Under the pieces are notes generated by a model. It was not told the origin of the DNA, searched no databases, and saw only the letters and a list, made by a program, of their open reading frames with translations. Both the position numbers and the translations under genes were made by a program. From the NCBI RefSeq assembly GCF_001026905.1, contig NZ_LAQL01000015.1, forward strand, positions 24,611 through 88,610: a stretch of 64,000 bases of DNA. The letters are read 5' to 3'. Below are positions 9,638 through 18,731 of this stretch, piece after piece; within the stretch, counting starts at the first letter, position 1, and each line of letters opens with the position of its first letter. This stretch comes from Kiloniella spongiae (lineage in GTDB: Bacteria; Pseudomonadota; Alphaproteobacteria; Kiloniellales; Kiloniellaceae).

Positions 9638-9931
9638 ATGGGAATGACAGAAACAATTGACGCGCGATTGCGGGAAGAATTATCGCCTTCTCATCTTGTG
9701 GTAACAGATGATTCGCATCATCACATAGGCCATGCAGGGTATCGCGAAGGCGGGGAAAGCCATTTTTCAGTTGAAATTGTTTCTGAAAAGTTTGCGGGTG
9801 TTAATCGGGTTAACAGACAGCGAATGGTTCATGAGTTGTTAAAAGAAGAGCTTGCATCGACAATTCACGCTTTGCAGATCAAGGCGAACACCTCTGCAGA
9901 GATAAATTCTACGGGTAAAGGTGTTTTCTGA
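9638..9931 (+). CDS. bolA: BolA family protein
   Basis: A 97-residue BolA-like protein. The fold is recognisable from the helix IDARLREELSPSHLVVTDDS, the His-rich DDSHHHIGHAG loop (about 24-34), SHFSVEIVSEKFAGVNRVNRQR and the C-terminal helix ELASTIHALQIKA. BolA proteins bind [2Fe-2S] glutaredoxins and act in iron-sulfur handling or as regulators; the conserved His residues are the usual cluster ligands. It is divergent from the J-domain gene and immediately followed by the RHH gene (TGAATG junction), so the two are probably cotranscribed. Confidence 0.92.
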   Translation: MGMTETIDARLREELSPSHLVVTDDSHHHIGHAGYREGGESHFSVEIVSEKFAGVNRVNRQRMVHELLKEELASTIHALQIKANTSAEINSTGKGVF

Positions 9932-10291
9932 ATGGCGAAAGACAATGATTCTGTGTCATTTCTTTCGCAAAGTCGACGAGATCTTCAAAAGGAGATGATG
10001 CGATTGACCGGAAAAAATGGGTTGGTGTTGAAGAATGTAACGGTTCTTGGGCGGCGTACGTCATTACGTTTAGAGCCAATGATGTGGCGTGGACTGAACG
10101 AGATTTGCGAACGAGAAGGCCTTGCGCTGAACGAGGTTTGTAACCTTGTCGAAGGAAGGCGAGTTCAATCCAGTTTAACAGCTGCAATCCGGGTTTTCAC
10201 ACTTTCTTATTTCAGAACAGCGGCTCAGGAAAAAAGAGGCTGGAAGCCAATCCCTGCGTCGCAATATCCAACAATATCAAAGAATAAATAA
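9932..10291 (+). CDS. Ribbon-helix-helix protein (RHH_4 type), longer paralogue
   Basis: A 119-residue protein whose core matches the alphaproteobacterial RHH_4 domain: VTVLGRRTSLRLEPMMWRGLNEICEREGLALNEVCNLVEG, then SSLTAAIRVFTLSYFRTAAQEK. In this family the short strand RRTSLRLE is expected to contact DNA or to form the dimer ribbon. The first 35 residues are an extra polar segment. The gene starts directly after the bolA stop. A shorter paralogue is at 40414-40677. The regulated targets are unknown. Confidence 0.8.
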   Translation: MAKDNDSVSFLSQSRRDLQKEMMRLTGKNGLVLKNVTVLGRRTSLRLEPMMWRGLNEICEREGLALNEVCNLVEGRRVQSSLTAAIRVFTLSYFRTAAQEKRGWKPIPASQYPTISKNK

Positions 10292-10313
10292 TCGTGATTT
10301 CTGGCCGGTATAG

Positions 10314-10889
10314 CTACGTGGTGCCAGTATAAAAGTCCGGCCACTCATGCTGCACAATCTCTCCATCAGAGCTATAGGCGTGGCAGGTATCTATAATGCC
10401 GGGGCGTTTTTGTGAGTTTTCTTCTGCCGTTGTGTTTTCTTTTATTTTCGCCTGATGTTTTATCATTGCGGGGTAAAGGGTCTGAAACGTAACGGTTGCC
10501 ATTGCGCCCAGCATTTCGACAAGATGTGTGCAGCCTTCTGTTCCACCAACAGCGCGGCGAATGGCAGCCCGCCATCCCGGACCAACTTTCAAACCAATAA
10601 TTTTTTTAAAGTTTGGAGCTATTGAAGGACAGATTGAATAGGGGCTATCATCGATACAAGCCTCTATGTCTTGCACAACAAAATTGATATCAACCGTTAG
10701 ACGGATCCACATGTCGTGGAGGGCTTCTCCAGATTCAATGGTTCCTCTGAACTGATTCTTAAAAGCATAGGACTTAACGTCAGTAATGCGTCCTTCAATA
10801 TCCCATAGATCATCTTCACGCTCAAATCCCTGAAAGTCATAACGGCGTTGATGAAGGTGCTTTCGTTCGACTGCCTGGGATAAGGGCAT
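10314..10889 (-). CDS. DUF2889 family protein
   Basis: A 191-residue protein of the DUF2889 family, of unknown function. Family features are the N-terminal RRYDFQGFEREDDLWDIEGRITDVKSYAF segment, HDMWIRLTVD, and the C-terminal GGTEGCTHLVEML motif. A ribosome site (AGAGGT) lies 9 bases before the start at 10889. It is convergent with the RHH gene and upstream of nothing obvious in its own direction; the preceding CNNM gene starts far to the right. No signal peptide or membrane segment is seen, so it is probably cytoplasmic. Confidence 0.85.
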   Translation of the reverse strand: MPLSQAVERKHLHQRRYDFQGFEREDDLWDIEGRITDVKSYAFKNQFRGTIESGEALHDMWIRLTVDINFVVQDIEACIDDSPYSICPSIAPNFKKIIGLKVGPGWRAAIRRAVGGTEGCTHLVEMLGAMATVTFQTLYPAMIKHQAKIKENTTAEENSQKRPGIIDTCHAYSSDGEIVQHEWPDFYTGTT

Positions 10890-10931
10890 ATGTACTGACC
10901 TCTGCTGTTATAGATAATCTATACCGGTATC

Positions 10932-12200
10932 TTATTCGTGTATTGGGGATACGCGTATTGACGTAATCTGGTGACGTTTGCGGTCCAGAATTTCGAACCT
11001 CATATCATGGAAGACAAAGGCCTGTCCTACTTTAGGAATTTGACGTGCTTCGTGTAAAATTAGTCCTGCCAATGTTGCGGCCTCGTCGTCGGGCAATCTC
11101 CATTCAAACTGTCTGTTTAAGTCCCTGATGGTTACGGTTCCGTTGATAATAAATTCATTATCGGTCACCGTTTGGACGCCTTCGATATCGATGTCGTGTT
11201 CGTCAGTAATATCGCCGACAATTTCTTCCAGAATGTCTTCGAGCGTGACAATCCCCTGCATTTCACCGTATTCGTCGACAACGATGGCAAAATGTGCATG
11301 ACGATCACGGAAAGCATGAAGCTGTGCCAATAGGCTTGTCGATTCAGGGATGAACCATGGTTTACTGGCGATTGAAATCAGAGTCTCTCGATCAAGTTCG
11401 CCATCATGGGCGCGAATTGCGCGTAGAAGTGCTTTCGCATGTAAAACACCGACAATGTTATCGGGTTTGTCTTGCCACAATGGAATTCTGGTATAAGAGC
11501 TAGACAGCACGTCTTCAATCACCTGGGCGGGTGATTGATCAATGTCGCTTGAATTTACATCCTGTCGATGGGTCATAATTTCATCAACTTCAACGTCATC
11601 CAAATCCAGAATTGATCTGAGCATCTCGCGTTCGTGACGTACTTCTTCACCTTCGCCTTCGTGGAGATCAATCGCGCCTCGCAACTCTTCTTCGGCAAAT
11701 TCGTTCATTTCATCTGCGGTATCTGAGCGCGTGAAAATTGCCAAAATAACTTTAACAATGCTCTCAACTGCGAGGGCAACGGGGCCAAAAATGAAGACGA
11801 TTGGGCGTAAAATCGGGGCCGATGCCAAGGCGGCTTTGTCAGAGTGTCTCAGGGCATAGGTTTTTGGAAGAACCTCGGCAAAAACAAGGACAAGTGCGGT
11901 CATGGTCAAAGTCGCATAGATAACACCGGTCTCCCCGAATAGTTTCAGGAACACTGATGTTGCCAATGCAGAAGCCAGAATGTTCACGAGGTTGTTGCCT
12001 AGCAAGATTGAACCGATCAGATGTTCCTTTGCTGACCAAAGTTTGTTTACAATCTGTGCTTTCTTATCGCCACTTTGCTCAAGAGTATGCATGCGTGGCT
12101 TTGAAGACGCTGTCATCGAAGTCTCTGCACCGGAAAAGAAGGCGGAGATTGCGAGTAGTACCACAATGGCACTAATAGCGAGAATTAACTCTGTTTCCAT
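10932..12200 (-). CDS. CNNM/CBS-domain membrane protein (HlyC/CorC family)
   Basis: A 422-residue inner-membrane protein. An N-terminal CNNM (DUF21) domain with about four hydrophobic segments (residues 5-27, 60-85, 90-110, 130-155) is followed by two CBS domains (about 200-325, including IMTHRQDV and YGEMQGIVTLEDILEEIVG) and a C-terminal CorC_HlyC domain (about 340-422). Relatives take part in magnesium or cobalt resistance and efflux; the hemolysin label is historical. It is 39 bases downstream of aroB on the same strand, an arrangement common in alphaproteobacteria. The transported ion cannot be read from the sequence. Confidence 0.88.
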   Translation of the reverse strand: METELILAISAIVVLLAISAFFSGAETSMTASSKPRMHTLEQSGDKKAQIVNKLWSAKEHLIGSILLGNNLVNILASALATSVFLKLFGETGVIYATLTMTALVLVFAEVLPKTYALRHSDKAALASAPILRPIVFIFGPVALAVESIVKVILAIFTRSDTADEMNEFAEEELRGAIDLHEGEGEEVRHEREMLRSILDLDDVEVDEIMTHRQDVNSSDIDQSPAQVIEDVLSSSYTRIPLWQDKPDNIVGVLHAKALLRAIRAHDGELDRETLISIASKPWFIPESTSLLAQLHAFRDRHAHFAIVVDEYGEMQGIVTLEDILEEIVGDITDEHDIDIEGVQTVTDNEFIINGTVTIRDLNRQFEWRLPDDEAATLAGLILHEARQIPKVGQAFVFHDMRFEILDRKRHQITSIRVSPIHE

Positions 12201-12239
12201 GGCCCTTTCAGGGGTTGTGAATAAGGCGGAATGATACGT

Positions 12240-13373
12240 TTAGGCAATAAAGCGTTTCATAAAATCAGAAACGACTGCCATGTCCACCGCGTTATCCAGA
12301 TAAGCCTGACCAATACCTTTTGTCATAACAAAGGTCAGGCGTCCGTTACTTACTTTTTTATCTCTGCTCATGTGATCCATCAGGCGAGAAACTTCAAGCT
12401 TTTTTCCGCCCAAGGCATTAGAGGATACATAATCTGTTGATATTGGGAGACCAATATTTTTAAAGTGCGCGCGAACAGTTTGGGCATCCTGCTCTGAACA
12501 TAGACCTAGTTCCGCAGATAAGTCGTGCGCCATAACCATACCGATAGAGATGGCTTCGCCGTGAAGCAAAGACCCATTATATCCCGCTTCAGCTTCCAAA
12601 GCATGGCCAAAAGTATGTCCCAAATTAAGTAATCCCCGTGCTCCAGATTCTTTTTCATCCAGTGCGACGATCTTGGCCTTTGCTGCACAGGAAACTAACA
12701 CGGCATGTGTTCTGGCGGAAATGTCCCCGGCGATAATTTTGTGAGCCTTGTCTTCTAGCCAATCAAAAAACTGTGGGTCATTGATTAGGCCGTATTTCAC
12801 AACTTCTGCATAGCCGGCAAGAAGCTCTCTGTTTGGCAAGGTTTCAAGCAGACTTGTATCTGCAAGAACGAGTTTTGGTTGATGAAAACTTCCAACCAGA
12901 TTTTTCCCGCGGGCAGTGTTAATACCTGTTTTCCCACCTACAGAGCTATCTACTTGAGATAACAAGGTGGTTGGGATTTGTATGAAATCAATGCCACGCA
13001 TTACAACAGCTGCGGCAAAGCCCGCCAAATCACCGATCACGCCGCCGCCAAAAGCTATGAGCGTGGATTTTCTGTCAATATTGTGCTTAAGGAGGAAGTC
13101 GATTACGCGATCTAGCTGAGCAAAACTTTTGGTTTGTTCGCCAAAGGGTAAAATCAGAGCGTGGCTTTCGATGTTTTTCGATCTAAGAGCCGCTTCCAGT
13201 GTGGGCAAGTGGTGTCGGGCAACGTTTTCATCTGTAATGATGAACGTACGGTCCTGTTTTATGAAAGGGCGAACAAGCGAACCTGCATTTGTGACTAAAT
13301 TTTCGCCGACGAGAATGTCGTAGCTGCGATCTTCTAAATCAAGTGTTAGTCGCTCGTAGGTTTCTTTGTTCAT
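12240..13373 (-). CDS. aroB: 3-Dehydroquinate synthase AroB
   Basis: A 377-residue NAD- and zinc-dependent enzyme that converts DAHP to 3-dehydroquinate, the second step of the shikimate pathway. The nucleotide site is seen in AFGGGVIGDLAGFAAAV, the substrate site in IPTTLLSQVDSSVGGKTGIN, and metal ligands in LNLGHTFGHALE and LHGEAISIGM. Length is normal. It follows aroK by 71 bases on the same strand and precedes the CNNM/CBS gene, so an aroK-aroB operon is likely. Confidence 0.96.
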   Translation of the reverse strand: MNKETYERLTLDLEDRSYDILVGENLVTNAGSLVRPFIKQDRTFIITDENVARHHLPTLEAALRSKNIESHALILPFGEQTKSFAQLDRVIDFLLKHNIDRKSTLIAFGGGVIGDLAGFAAAVVMRGIDFIQIPTTLLSQVDSSVGGKTGINTARGKNLVGSFHQPKLVLADTSLLETLPNRELLAGYAEVVKYGLINDPQFFDWLEDKAHKIIAGDISARTHAVLVSCAAKAKIVALDEKESGARGLLNLGHTFGHALEAEAGYNGSLLHGEAISIGMVMAHDLSAELGLCSEQDAQTVRAHFKNIGLPISTDYVSSNALGGKKLEVSRLMDHMSRDKKVSNGRLTFVMTKGIGQAYLDNAVDMAVVSDFMKRFIA

Positions 13374-13444
13374 TTTATTCGGTCTTTGTTTGGGCTTCGT
13401 ATTGGTTTGTTACTGACACGTTCCACGTTTAATTTATTCTACTG

Positions 13445-13990
13445 CTATGAAGCGTGGCAAAAATTCTGAAGTCCGAGCAGGGCATTGCGTGTCGTAAGAT
13501 CTGCGGAACCTTCTTCCGATTCAGTCGTGATATCTGCTTGTTCATAGATAGGATAACGTTCTTTGATTAGCCGAGATAGTATCTCGCGATGATTACCATT
13601 GCGAAGAAGAGGGCGGTGGTTGCGACGTGATGTCCGCTCAACAAGGATATCCAAATCAGCGCGTAGCCAAAGCGAGATACCTTTTTCGGTTATGGTGCTT
13701 CTGGTGAGTTCGTCCATGAAGGCACCTCCACCCGTTGACAGAATTTGAACGGGGCCTTCCAACAGACGTTGAATAACCAGTCGTTCTCTATCACGGAAAT
13801 AGACTTCGCCATGTTCTTCGAAGATTTCAGAAATTGTGCAGCCTGCAGCTTTCTCTATTTCGACATCAGCATCTACAAAAGGCAATTTCAAAGTCTGCGC
13901 CAGCTTTTTGCCTATACATGTTTTTCCTGCGCCCATTAAACCAACGAGAACAACAGTTTTGGGGGGAGTAAAGTTCCCGTTTGATGACAT
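13445..13990 (-). CDS. aroK: Shikimate kinase AroK
   Basis: A 181-residue P-loop kinase that phosphorylates shikimate. The Walker A motif [12 protein letters not shown] lies at about residues 17-28, the shikimate-binding [12 protein letters not shown] follows, and STGGGAFMD and the RNHRPLL lid are present. A ribosome site (AAAGGT) precedes the start. It heads the aroK-aroB pair. In many alphaproteobacteria xerD lies close by and divergent; here the xerD side begins only near 21454, after the sugar cassette. Confidence 0.95.
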   Translation of the reverse strand: MSSNGNFTPPKTVVLVGLMGAGKTCIGKKLAQTLKLPFVDADVEIEKAAGCTISEIFEEHGEVYFRDRERLVIQRLLEGPVQILSTGGGAFMDELTRSTITEKGISLWLRADLDILVERTSRRNHRPLLRNGNHREILSRLIKERYPIYEQADITTESEEGSADLTTRNALLGLQNFCHAS

Positions 13991-14137
13991 CGTACCTTTT
14001 ACCGATTCACATTAATCACTTGAAGCTAGCCTATAGAAAGGATTTCGCTGAAACAAAAGGAAAAGAATGCTGAGGGACAGAATTAAGTATGAATTCTGAT
14101 CTTTATCAGTTTTGGCGGCATGTTTTAGCTGAAAAGA

Positions 14138-15379
14138 TTACTTCTCGTTAATGTAATGGCCTAACAATTCTGAAAGTCGCTGATAGGAGGTACCAAACTG
14201 TGCTTGAGACTTGTAGGCAGCATTTTCCTCCCCAAGCGCGGCATGTATTGGCAGGGTTGCAGCTCCTTTTTGTACCATCTGATCGGCGTGGGGTGATTTG
14301 ATCACACGCGGTAGATCACGCTCACCCCTCTCGCTAATAGAGCGCATAAAAGGTCTGGATAGACGAATAACAGCTTCAAGAAACCAATCAGGACAGTCGC
14401 CGCCCAGAATAATGGTTTCGGGATCGTATAGATTTTCCAGCGAGTTTATACCTACCCGGAAATATTCTGCTTGTTGTTCAAGCCAGGAGATAATTCTTGG
14501 ATCGTTTGGGGTGATATTTGTAAAAATATCATAGGGATCACAGGGTGTTTTATCCCGTTTTTGTATATATGTTGCCAATGATTCCAGTGATATATAACCG
14601 TTAAGACACCCGGGATTTCCACAGGTGCAAATTGGTCCATTAATATTGACGACAAGATGTCCGATAGACCCCGCGCGGGCTGATCTGCCGCCATATATTT
14701 TACCATCAACCATCAGACCAGCTGATAAGTCTGGTCCGATAAAAAGGTAGATGAAGTTTCTGAAATTACGGGCGCTTCCTTGTAGAAACTCTGCCAGCGC
14801 AGCGGCAGCGGCGGCGGTTTCAAGAAAAGTAGGTATATCCAGCTCTTTGTATAGAAGTTCGGCAATTTTTTTGGGATCTGTCACAATATCACTTTTGGCG
14901 TGATGATGATTTCTATCATCATTCTCAGCCATGATGATTCCGATGCCCAGCACGCGTTTGATATCAGTATTGGTTTCTCTTAATACATCAAGACAAAGCG
15001 GCTCGATCAGGCGAATGATGTCTTCATCGGTAGAGTATGTCGCGCTAATCTGCTCGGAATGAATTAATTTTCCGGACAAATTGACAAGGCTGATGGCGAT
15101 TTTGTTGATCTCAATCCGAATGCCGATACTAAAGGCCGCTGACGATGATATTTGGAGTATCCGTGATGGTTTTCCGGTACCACCTTTTTTGTAATTGCCT
15201 TCTGTTACCAAGCCTGTTTCAAGGAGTTTTTCGACCAAGTTAGAAATCGTCTGGCGTGTTAGGCCAGTACGCTTGGCAATATCTGCGCGCGAGATTTCAT
15301 CACTGGAAAGTATTTCACTTAAAGCCAGGCGTAGGTTGTGTGCTTTTGTCTGTTCTAGATTGGTCCCTTTTGGGGGCAT
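14138..15379 (-). CDS. ROK-family transcriptional repressor of the sugar cassette
   Basis: A 413-residue regulator with an N-terminal winged helix-turn-helix (about residues 15-75; ISRADIAKRTGLTRQTISNLVEKLLETGLV) and a sugar-kinase-like ROK domain. The zinc motif CTCGNPGCLNGY near residue 255 is intact. It is divergent from the ABC transporter genes across a 183-base AT-rich region with a perfect inverted repeat, so it most likely represses that operon and is released by a sugar or sugar phosphate. Related proteins are NagC/Mlc/XylR-type. The inducer is unknown; the adjacent GH3 enzyme makes an amino-sugar glycoside a candidate. Confidence 0.88.
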   Translation of the reverse strand: MPPKGTNLEQTKAHNLRLALSEILSSDEISRADIAKRTGLTRQTISNLVEKLLETGLVTEGNYKKGGTGKPSRILQISSSAAFSIGIRIEINKIAISLVNLSGKLIHSEQISATYSTDEDIIRLIEPLCLDVLRETNTDIKRVLGIGIIMAENDDRNHHHAKSDIVTDPKKIAELLYKELDIPTFLETAAAAAALAEFLQGSARNFRNFIYLFIGPDLSAGLMVDGKIYGGRSARAGSIGHLVVNINGPICTCGNPGCLNGYISLESLATYIQKRDKTPCDPYDIFTNITPNDPRIISWLEQQAEYFRVGINSLENLYDPETIILGGDCPDWFLEAVIRLSRPFMRSISERGERDLPRVIKSPHADQMVQKGAATLPIHAALGEENAAYKSQAQFGTSYQRLSELLGHYINEK

Positions 15380-15487
15380 GAAGCTAAATGCCTTGTTTGT
15401 AAAATGATTGTTTCAATCTACTGAGTAAAATGACAATAGCAAATTTAAAACTTTAATTTATTGATATTGTTTGGTTAATAATGATTA

Positions 15488-15502
15488 GTCAAAATATTTG
15501 AC
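15488..15502. promoter_or_regulatory. Candidate ROK operator (inverted repeat)
   Basis: GTCAAAATATTTGAC is a perfect 6-bp inverted repeat around a 3-base centre. It lies midway between the ROK gene (start 15379) and the binding-protein gene (start 15563), in a very AT-rich divergent promoter region. Its position and symmetry suit an operator for the ROK repressor; this is an inference. Confidence 0.45.
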
Positions 15503-15562
15503 AAATATAAATTTTCTAATACCATTAAATGAAACAAATAATAAGCAAATGGGAGACTGAAC

Positions 15563-16669
15563 GTGTTTGGTGTGAAAGAAATTAAAGTTTTAACTTGGAC
15601 TTCTTTACTTGCAGCGGGGATTACCGTTGGTATTTCAGCAGCACAGGCAGGACCACTTGAAAGGATTGATTTAGCAAAATCACCTGAAGGTCCAAATGGA
15701 AATCCCGCCCAACCCGCAAGTAATATCGCGGTTACTTCAGATGAAGTCGCTGCGATTAAAGGCAAGAACTACAAGGCTGCACTAGTCTGGCATGCTTCGG
15801 GTGATTGGGTTAATGCTGTTACAGAGGGGGCGAAGGCAAAGTTTGAAGAATTGGGCATTGAGGTTGTTGCGACAACGGATGCGCAATTTGATTCCGCACG
15901 ACAGGCGAGTGATGTTGAAAATGTCCTTGCCTTGAACCCAGATATTATTCTGACACTGGTTGTTGATCCGGTAAGTGGCGGCGCAGCGTTCAAGCCGGCT
16001 GTGGATAAGGGAACTGAACTTGTTCTGCTTTCTAATCCAATTGCAGGCTATAAACCCAATGTTGAATATACTGGCATAGTGACCGACGATATGTACGGTA
16101 TGGGTGTTGCTGCGGCTGAAATGATGAGCGATGCAATTGGCGGTGCTGGCAAGATCGGTTTCATTTATCATGACGCCAGTTATTTCATCACCAATAATCG
16201 AGACAATGCTTTTCGAACTGCTATTCAGGAAAAGCATGCAGATGTAGAGATTGTTTCGGAAAAAGGCTTCACCGAAGAAGGACAAACATTTGAACTGGCC
16301 TCAGCAATGGTTCTACAGAACCCTGACCTCAAGGGGATTTATGTTGCCTGGGATGTTGCTGCTGAAGGTGTGATTGAAGCATTGCGAGCGCAGGGCCGGA
16401 GTGATGTCAAGGTTATCACGCACGATCTGGGGCAAAACAATGCGTTGGACATGATCAAGCAGGGTAACATGTATGGTACGGTTGCCGACAGGCCTTATGA
16501 AATCGGCCAAGCGATGGCAATGCTCGGTGTTTATGGGCTTTTGGACAAAGAGTCTCCTGCGTTTTCTGTGGTTGGCTATGACAAGGTGACCAAAGACAAC
16601 CTGGCTATAACCTGGGAGAAATCTTTGCGCCGTCCGATCCCAAAAAAATTAAGTGACGCCCTACAGTAG
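15563..16669 (+). CDS. Sugar ABC transporter periplasmic binding protein
   Basis: A 368-residue type-I periplasmic binding protein of the ribose/xylose group. The GTG start is set by GGGAG (15551-15555). A signal peptide spans about residues 1-29 (ending AAQA). After a polar stretch the two-lobe fold begins at KAALVWHASGDWVNAVTEGAKAKFEELGIEVVATTDAQFD, with VENVLALNPDIILTLVVDP and later LKGIYVAWDVAAEGVIEALRAQGRSDVKVITHDLG. It is first in the importer operon, divergent from the ROK regulator, and separated from the permease gene by a hairpin. The ligand is unknown. Confidence 0.9.
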   Translation: MFGVKEIKVLTWTSLLAAGITVGISAAQAGPLERIDLAKSPEGPNGNPAQPASNIAVTSDEVAAIKGKNYKAALVWHASGDWVNAVTEGAKAKFEELGIEVVATTDAQFDSARQASDVENVLALNPDIILTLVVDPVSGGAAFKPAVDKGTELVLLSNPIAGYKPNVEYTGIVTDDMYGMGVAAAEMMSDAIGGAGKIGFIYHDASYFITNNRDNAFRTAIQEKHADVEIVSEKGFTEEGQTFELASAMVLQNPDLKGIYVAWDVAAEGVIEALRAQGRSDVKVITHDLGQNNALDMIKQGNMYGTVADRPYEIGQAMAMLGVYGLLDKESPAFSVVGYDKVTKDNLAITWEKSLRRPIPKKLSDALQ

Positions 16670-16723
16670 TTGAAGGGCAGTAGTTGCGAAACCGCTTATC
16701 GTTAAAGATCACTTATCCTCTGG

Positions 16724-16761
16724 GGAATGGGTGATGATATCATTGTCCATTCCTCTCTTTT
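16724..16761 (+). terminator. Hairpin/attenuator between binding-protein and permease genes
   Basis: GGAATGG (16724-16730) pairs with CCATTCC (16747-16753), with the self-complementary ATGATATCAT inside, and TCTCTTTTTATC follows. Such partial terminators often keep the binding protein more abundant than the membrane parts. Its strength is uncertain because the T run is interrupted. Confidence 0.55.
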
Positions 16762-16881
16762 TATCTTTCAGATCTTTTCGATATAATTCTCTGGTTGATA
16801 AGGGGTGAGCGACAAAGCATTGCTTCTTTGGTGATTATCTTTGTTACTTTGAATTTATGAGGCCTTAGCTAAGGTATTGAT

Positions 16882-17847
16882 ATGACTTTTCTGTCTGAAA
16901 CACGATCTCCGGTGTTTCATAAAATTCTTAACCGCGAGTATTTTGTCTATTACGCGTTGATACTTGTGATTGCGTTTTTTGCCGTCGTTCTGTCTGAAAC
17001 GGCATTTCTGTCGACGCCAAACTTTATGAACATCATACGCCAGACAACGCCCATCACCGTTATGGCGGTGGGGATGACATTTGCTTTGGCTGTGGGACAC
17101 ATTGATCTTTCCGTCGGATCTGTTGTGGCTTTGTCTGCGCTTGTCTGTGGATTACTCGTAGATGTGGTGCCGTGGCCTGTGGCTGTGTTCGCGGGCTTGA
17201 GTTCGGGATTGCTTGTTGGATTAATCAATGGCGTCCTTACCGAATGGCTCAAAGTGTCTTCACTGCTTATTACGCTCGGATCAATGGGCGTAATTTCGGG
17301 GGTTGCGCGTGTACTAACCAATCTTGAATCAATTCCGATTACGAACGATAGTTTCACCTATATCTTTGGTTCGGGAAGCTTTGGCCCAGTGTCGGTTATG
17401 TTTATCTGGACCTTGCTGGCGCTTATTCTGGGGTGGATATTTCTCTCTAAAACCAGGTTTGGCAGTCATCTGTTGGCCGTAGGCGGGAACCCGACGGCAT
17501 CCCGTGCTTTGGGCATCAATGTTGTGAAAGTCAAAATTACAGCAATGGTTATTGCTGGCGGAGCCGCTGCTATGGCCGGAATGCTCTATGCCGGACGGTT
17601 GCATGGGGCGAGATATAGTCTTGGAGAGGCAGATCTTCTGACAGTTATTGCTGCAGTCGCGATTGGCGGCACAAGCCTTTTTGGTGGACGTGCATCCGTT
17701 GCTGGGGCTGTGGTTGGCTCATGGCTTATGGGTGTTATCAATAATGGTCTGATTTTATGGGGCTTCTCGACAAACGAGCAGATCATTGCAAGGGGCCTTA
17801 TTCTGATTGTGGCTGTGGCCATTGGTGTTAAGGAGGACAGAAGATGA
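16882..17847 (+). CDS. Sugar ABC transporter permease (RbsC-like)
   Basis: A 321-residue inner-membrane permease of the ribose/xylose/galactose branch, with about 8-10 hydrophobic segments. Typical marks are FMNIIRQTTPITVMAVGMTFAL, AVGHIDLSVGSVVALSALVCG (the IDLSVGS motif of RbsC), a VGGNPTASRALGINV loop that docks to the ATPase, and AVAIGGTSLFGGRASVAGAVVGS near the C terminus. AAGG precedes the start. Its last four bases overlap the start of the ATPase gene, so translation is probably coupled. Confidence 0.93.
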   Translation: MTFLSETRSPVFHKILNREYFVYYALILVIAFFAVVLSETAFLSTPNFMNIIRQTTPITVMAVGMTFALAVGHIDLSVGSVVALSALVCGLLVDVVPWPVAVFAGLSSGLLVGLINGVLTEWLKVSSLLITLGSMGVISGVARVLTNLESIPITNDSFTYIFGSGSFGPVSVMFIWTLLALILGWIFLSKTRFGSHLLAVGGNPTASRALGINVVKVKITAMVIAGGAAAMAGMLYAGRLHGARYSLGEADLLTVIAAVAIGGTSLFGGRASVAGAVVGSWLMGVINNGLILWGFSTNEQIIARGLILIVAVAIGVKEDRR

Positions 17848-18620
17848 CTGCTGAATATCATGTGCCGGATAATGCCCTGGAAGTGAGAGAAGTTCACAAA
17901 TCCTTTGGCGGTGTACAAGCCTTGAAGGGGGTGAGTTTTTCGATCCTTAAGGGCGAAGTTGTTGGGCTTCTTGGCGATAACGGTGCCGGTAAATCGACGT
18001 TGGTTCGTTGTATATCCGGGGTGCATCCTCAGGATAAGGGCGAGATTCTGATTAATGGACAGGAAGTCGATATCAAATCGCCGCAGGATGCACGGGATCA
18101 AGGTATCGAAACGGTATTTCAGGACCTGGCTGTTATTCCGAACTTTGATGTCTCAAAAAACTTATTTTTGAACCGCGAAATTCTTTCATCCAATCCTATT
18201 TTGAAGTTTTTCGGATGGTTGAACCATAAAGAGATGAGCCGCCAAAGCGAAATTGCTTTGAAGCGCCTTAATTCCCGAATTCCGTCTTTCAGGGAAGAAA
18301 TCAAAAATCTGTCCGGTGGACAACGTCAAGCAGTATCTATTGCCCGTGCTGTGAATTGGGGGGCAGATATTGTGATTATGGATGAGCCAACGGCAGCACT
18401 GGGGGTCGAACAGGCAGCTCAAGTGAATAACCTGATCAAGTTGATTAGTTCACAAGGTATCTCTGTGCTTTTGATCAGTCATAATATTCAACATGTTATG
18501 GAGGTTTGCCACCGTGCAGTGGTTTTGCGTCATGGACGTGCTGCAGCAAATGTACGGATTGAGGATATAACGCCAGATGATCTTGTTGGGTTGATCACCG
18601 GAGCAAAGCGGGCAGCTTGA
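17844..18620 (+). CDS. Sugar ABC transporter ATPase
   Basis: A 258-residue single-domain ABC ATPase. Walker A is GDNGAGKST near residue 43, the Q-loop lies in VFQDLAV, the signature LSGGQRQAVSIARAV near 155 and Walker B IVIMDEPTAALG near 178, with the switch His in LLISHN. It is half the size of RbsA, so it presumably works as a homodimer. A strong ribosome site (AAGGAGG) and a 4-base overlap tie it to the permease gene. It energises the importer whose binding protein is encoded at 15563. Confidence 0.94.
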   Translation: MTAEYHVPDNALEVREVHKSFGGVQALKGVSFSILKGEVVGLLGDNGAGKSTLVRCISGVHPQDKGEILINGQEVDIKSPQDARDQGIETVFQDLAVIPNFDVSKNLFLNREILSSNPILKFFGWLNHKEMSRQSEIALKRLNSRIPSFREEIKNLSGGQRQAVSIARAVNWGADIVIMDEPTAALGVEQAAQVNNLIKLISSQGISVLLISHNIQHVMEVCHRAVVLRHGRAAANVRIEDITPDDLVGLITGAKRAA

Positions 18621-18731
18621 TTAGGTGTGTTAAAGCACTGTTTTGCATGTGTTTGTGGCAGGGCATTTTGCGCTTTTAGTTTGTTCTGACCGTAAAAATA
18701 TCAGGCCGCAAAAATAGAAGGTAAAAGGATA

